This document shows positions 61,294 through 64,000 of a stretch of 64,000 bases of DNA, piece by piece. The first letter of the stretch is position 1. Every line of letters begins with the position of its first letter. The stretch lies in NCBI RefSeq assembly GCF_006094435.1, contig NZ_CP034783.1, forward strand, positions 2,197,001 to 2,261,000, in the 5' to 3' direction. Source of the DNA: Pseudomonas sp. MPC6. GTDB taxonomy: Bacteria > Pseudomonadota > Gammaproteobacteria > Pseudomonadales > Pseudomonadaceae. The notes under the pieces were generated by a model. It worked only from the letters and a program-made list of their open reading frames with translations, did not search any database and was not told the origin of the DNA. The translations under genes and the position numbers were made by a program.

Positions 61294-61984
61294 TCAGTTG
61301 AAGGTCACCTCACGTGCAACAAACCCCCTGACATGTTGAAGGAAGCTCTCGTGAAACTTCGAGTTTTTTTTCTGCTGCGGTACTAGCATACTGAAGTCAA
61401 TTTCGATGATCGGTTCGAAGGGGCGAAAAATGACTTTTTCTCCACTGTATTCAAGTGCGCTGATGGGATTCACCAAGGCGACTCCCGCCCCCAGTCCAAC
61501 GAACTTACACATTGGCATCGAGAGCTGGGTTTCAAGGTTCATCCTGCGCTCCACCCCATACGCGGCAAAGATAGAGTCGATGTGTTGACGCGAGGCGACT
61601 GCGTGCGGATAGGAAATAAAGCACTCCCCCTCAAGGTCCTGCGGGACGATCACCGCCTTGTCGCGTAGTCCGTGATCGAAGGGCAGGGCGTATCGCAGAG
61701 ATAACTGAATAATCTTCTCGCCACGTGGGCAGGGATAAGCGTTGGGTTGAGCAATAAACCCGACATCGCATCGTTCGCCCACAATCGCGTCCACCACTTC
61801 TCTGGAAAATTGAACTACCAGGGTTATTTGTGCGTGCTCATGCATTTCGAGAAACGCACTGATGACACGCGGCAAAAACGACAATCCCCGTGCCGGAGCG
61901 CAGGCTATCTGAAGTGAGCTGCGCTTGATATCAATGATTTCACACGCCGTGCGGGCAATACGCTCGACTCCGCAAGTAGACGAA
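61294..61984 (-). pseudogene. LysR-type regulator lacking its DNA-binding domain
   Basis: The substrate-binding half of a LysR protein (RIARTACEIIDIKRSSLQI, then ARGLSFLPRVISAFLEM) is open to 61294. The 5' end is cut off near 61985 by the integrase remnant, so no helix-turn-helix is left. A TTG at 61884 could still start a 196-aa fragment. Confidence 0.75.
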
Positions 61985-62007
61985 GCCTAAGCCTGCCCTG
62001 ACTCATC

Positions 62008-62262
62008 TCACAATGATTGAATCTGTTGCGCATGATCTATCAGTTTCGTATTTGTGAGCGACTCCAAGCGCTCGCCAAGTAATTTCCACGCCGCGGCCAT
62101 TTCGGCAGCGTAACTGTGACGCTGATAAATTCGTTTCATTTTGTTGTCTTCGGTGTGATTGAGGCAGCGCTCAGCAACTTCAGGCGAAACCCCGAGCGCA
62201 GTCATCAGTGTTGCCCCTGTGCGGCGAAGGTCGTGCGGTGTCCATTTCCCGCCTGAAAGCAG
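62008..62262 (-). pseudogene. Tyrosine integrase C-terminal remnant
   Basis: [20 protein letters not shown], then RCLNHTEDN and the tyrosine in IYQRHSYAAE, up to a stop at 62008. This differs from the 21-kb integrase family member. The N-terminal two-thirds are missing; ccmE sequence begins directly at 62273. Confidence 0.75.
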
Positions 62263-62272
62263 CAGGGCGACC

Positions 62273-62605
62273 CAGATCGCCAACGGCGAAGCCCCGCATG
62301 ACACGCGCATCCGCGCCGGCGGCATGGTCGAGAAGGGGGCGCTGCAACGTTCCAGCGACTCCCTGGACGTGAAGTTCATCGTCACCGACTTCAACAAGTC
62401 CGTCACCATCACCTATCGCGGCATCCTCCCGGACCTGTTCCGCGAAGGGCAGGGCATTGTCGCCCTGGGCAAACTCAACGCCGACGGCGTGGTGGTGGCC
62501 GATGAAGTGCTGGCCAAGCACGATGAGAAATACATGCGACCGGAAGTGACCAAGGCCCTAAAAAACAGTGGTCAAACCGCTCCAACACCTGCGAAGGAGG
62601 GTTGA
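62273..62605 (+). pseudogene. ccmE: ccmE fragment (5' truncated)
   Basis: The frame joins at [17 protein letters not shown] and runs to a stop with [16 protein letters not shown], where HDEKY holds the haem-binding histidine region of the haem chaperone CcmE. The N-terminal membrane anchor is missing. It touches the ccmF fragment as in normal ccm operons. Confidence 0.85.
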
Positions 62606-62608
62606 TCC

Positions 62609-63004
62609 ATTACGTCCGCAATCTTCATCCCGGAACTGGGCCACCTGGCCATGATCCTGGCACTGGTTCAGGCCGTGGTGCTGTTGCTCGGTGCCTGGCG
62701 TGGCGACCGCTTGTGGATGAGCCTCGCCCAGCCCGCTGCCTGGGGCCAGTTCGCCTTTCTGGTATTCGCTTTCGGTTGCCTGACGTACGCCTTCATGGCC
62801 GACGATTTTTCCGTGGCCTATGTCGCCGGTAACTCCAACAGCGCCTTGCCCTGGTACTACATATTCAGCGCCGTGTGGGGCGCGCACAAAGGTTCGTTGC
62901 TGCTCTGGGCGCTGATCCTTGGCCGCTGGACCTTCGCGGTGTCGGTGTTCTCCGTGCAGTTGCCGCAAGTGATGCTGGCCCGTGTACTGGCTGTTCTAGG
63001 TTAG
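62609..63004 (+). pseudogene. ccmF: ccmF fragment (3' truncated)
   Basis: The N-terminus of CcmF (IFIPELGHLAMILA, WGQFAFLVFAFGCL, WGAHKGSLLLWALIL) ends at a stop at 63002. The usual ATG appears as ATT (62609-62611), a few residues are missing near the start, and the family WGAHEGS reads WGAHKGS. CcmF ligates haem to cytochrome c. The piece looks like a duplicated, decaying part of the ccm operon. Confidence 0.85.
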
Positions 63005-63139
63005 TACCAATTTTGAGATGGGTTAGTCTTACGTCGTCACGTGGGTCAATTTGGCATCGGCGTCAAAATGCTGGGATCGATTGGAAGAAGGCACTCGACG
63101 TCCATGAAACTATGAGGAATTTGCACTAAAGATGCTGAT

Positions 63140-64000
63140 TTAAGAAGGCGGTAAAGAGCCAGTCGCGGTATACGCACGAAAAGACATCATCGATTCTGCT
63201 GGCGGATGCTCGTAGGTGGAGGACAATACGGCACTGAGTCGATCGCCCAAGAGGTTCCAGGCGCGCTTCTTTTCTTCGGCATAATCGTGATGCAGGTAAT
63301 GGCGTCTCACCCGCGAGCCGGCCAGTACATGGTTTTGGCAGCGGTCGATGACGTCCAGGCTGACCCCCAACGCCTGCATCATGGTCGCGCCTGTGCGGCG
63401 CAGGTCATGCGGCGTCCAGTCGCCGTTTTGTCCGTCGGCAAGGACCAGAGTGTCGTCGTGACGCCGTCTTGAGAGGGCCTTGCGGTTTTTGAACCGGGCC
63501 TGACGATCGCCCACCTGCTTGCTCACCACTTTCACATCCACATGCTGATCATCCTGCTTGTTCGGAAAGCACCATTGCGAATCTCCCGTCAGGGTTTTGA
63601 GTTCCTGAAAGAAATGCAGGGCAAAGGGGGAGAGGAAGACATGGTGATCTTGTTTCTTACCACGGGTGCCTTTGACGTTTTCGCTGGGAAGGAACCACGT
63701 TTGCCGCTCCAAATCGACATTTTTCCATTCGGCCTGCAGCAACTCGCCAATCCTGCACAGCGTGCCCAGACTGATCCAGAGTGCGAGTTAGGTTTCTTTC
63801 TTTAGCGGCCGTATGCCGTCGTATTTTTGCCCGGCGGGCAGGGCGTTGTAATCGGCGGTCATTTGCTGGAATCGGTTGTGCAATTCCAACAGCTCCGCCG
63901 GGGAAAGGATGCGGCTTCTTTCTGCCTCGTAGTCGGCTGGGATCAGAGGGGAGATGTTGACCAGCTCAGTCGGATCGCCCTCGATCAATAAGGCCCGCCA
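63140..64000 (-). pseudogene. Second copy of the tRNA-Pro integrase, with in-frame stop, partial
   Basis: Nearly the same protein as the integrase at 21314 over its C-terminal half, including HDLRRTGA and HHDYAEE. A TAA at 63788-63790 replaces the glutamine of the segment KETQIALWIS, in the same frame, so this copy is inactive unless it is read through. It runs past the right edge, where a second tRNA-Pro 3' half is predicted. Confidence 0.85.

Overview
The window looks like a fluorescens-group Pseudomonas chromosome. Typical pseudomonad nos, nor, Anr/Dnr and NorR features are present, GC is moderate to high in the genes, and small pseudomonad-type conserved proteins occur. It is an accessory, island-rich stretch: several transposase remnants, three tyrosine-recombinase copies or fragments, and a 3' tRNA-Pro half that looks like an att site. 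Organism assignment is inference from gene content.

Left part (1-22.97 kb): a nitrogen-oxide respiration and detoxification block. It holds the 5' part of a dihaem NorC-like gene preceded by a 36-aa membrane peptide, an exported glycine-zipper protein, an orphan SdhB, two frameshifted small genes, nosRZDFYL, a cytochrome c551, a small membrane protein divergent from a P450, and norR divergent from norVW. A tyrosine integrase and a tRNA-Pro 3' fragment follow. norVW carries three NorR boxes and a sigma54 promoter. A second, very similar arrangement, with an Anr/Dnr box inside it, lies upstream of the glycine-zipper gene.

Middle part (23-48 kb): an alternative N-type (probably Na+) F-ATPase operon atpDCIRBEFAG; a carbon module of polyphosphate glucokinase, GH15 glucoamylase and zwf with a broken gnd; an arylsulfatase divergent from a membrane-anchored formylglycine-generating enzyme; an ECF sigma/NrsF pair facing a bufferin operon (bufA-bufB-bufC-doxX), where both promoters carry the same GTAACC-N16-CGAA element; a YkgJ-type protein; a YeeE/YedE transporter; and an IS5-type transposase with a frameshift.

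Right part (48.6-62 kb): a catabolic cluster under a LysR regulator. It encodes a Rieske oxygenase, aldehyde dehydrogenase, rubredoxin/reductase fusion, FAD oxidoreductase, EutQ-like cupin, MFS transporter, DddP-like M24 protein, BCCT transporter and a thiol-dioxygenase-like cupin. I infer an onium substrate (a quaternary ammonium or dimethylsulfonium compound). The cluster ends in a 5'-truncated LysR gene, an integrase remnant, a stray ccmE-ccmF fragment, and a second copy of the 21-kb integrase that carries an in-frame stop and runs off the right edge. The simplest reading is two tandem islands at the same tRNA-Pro target, each with its integrase at its right end.
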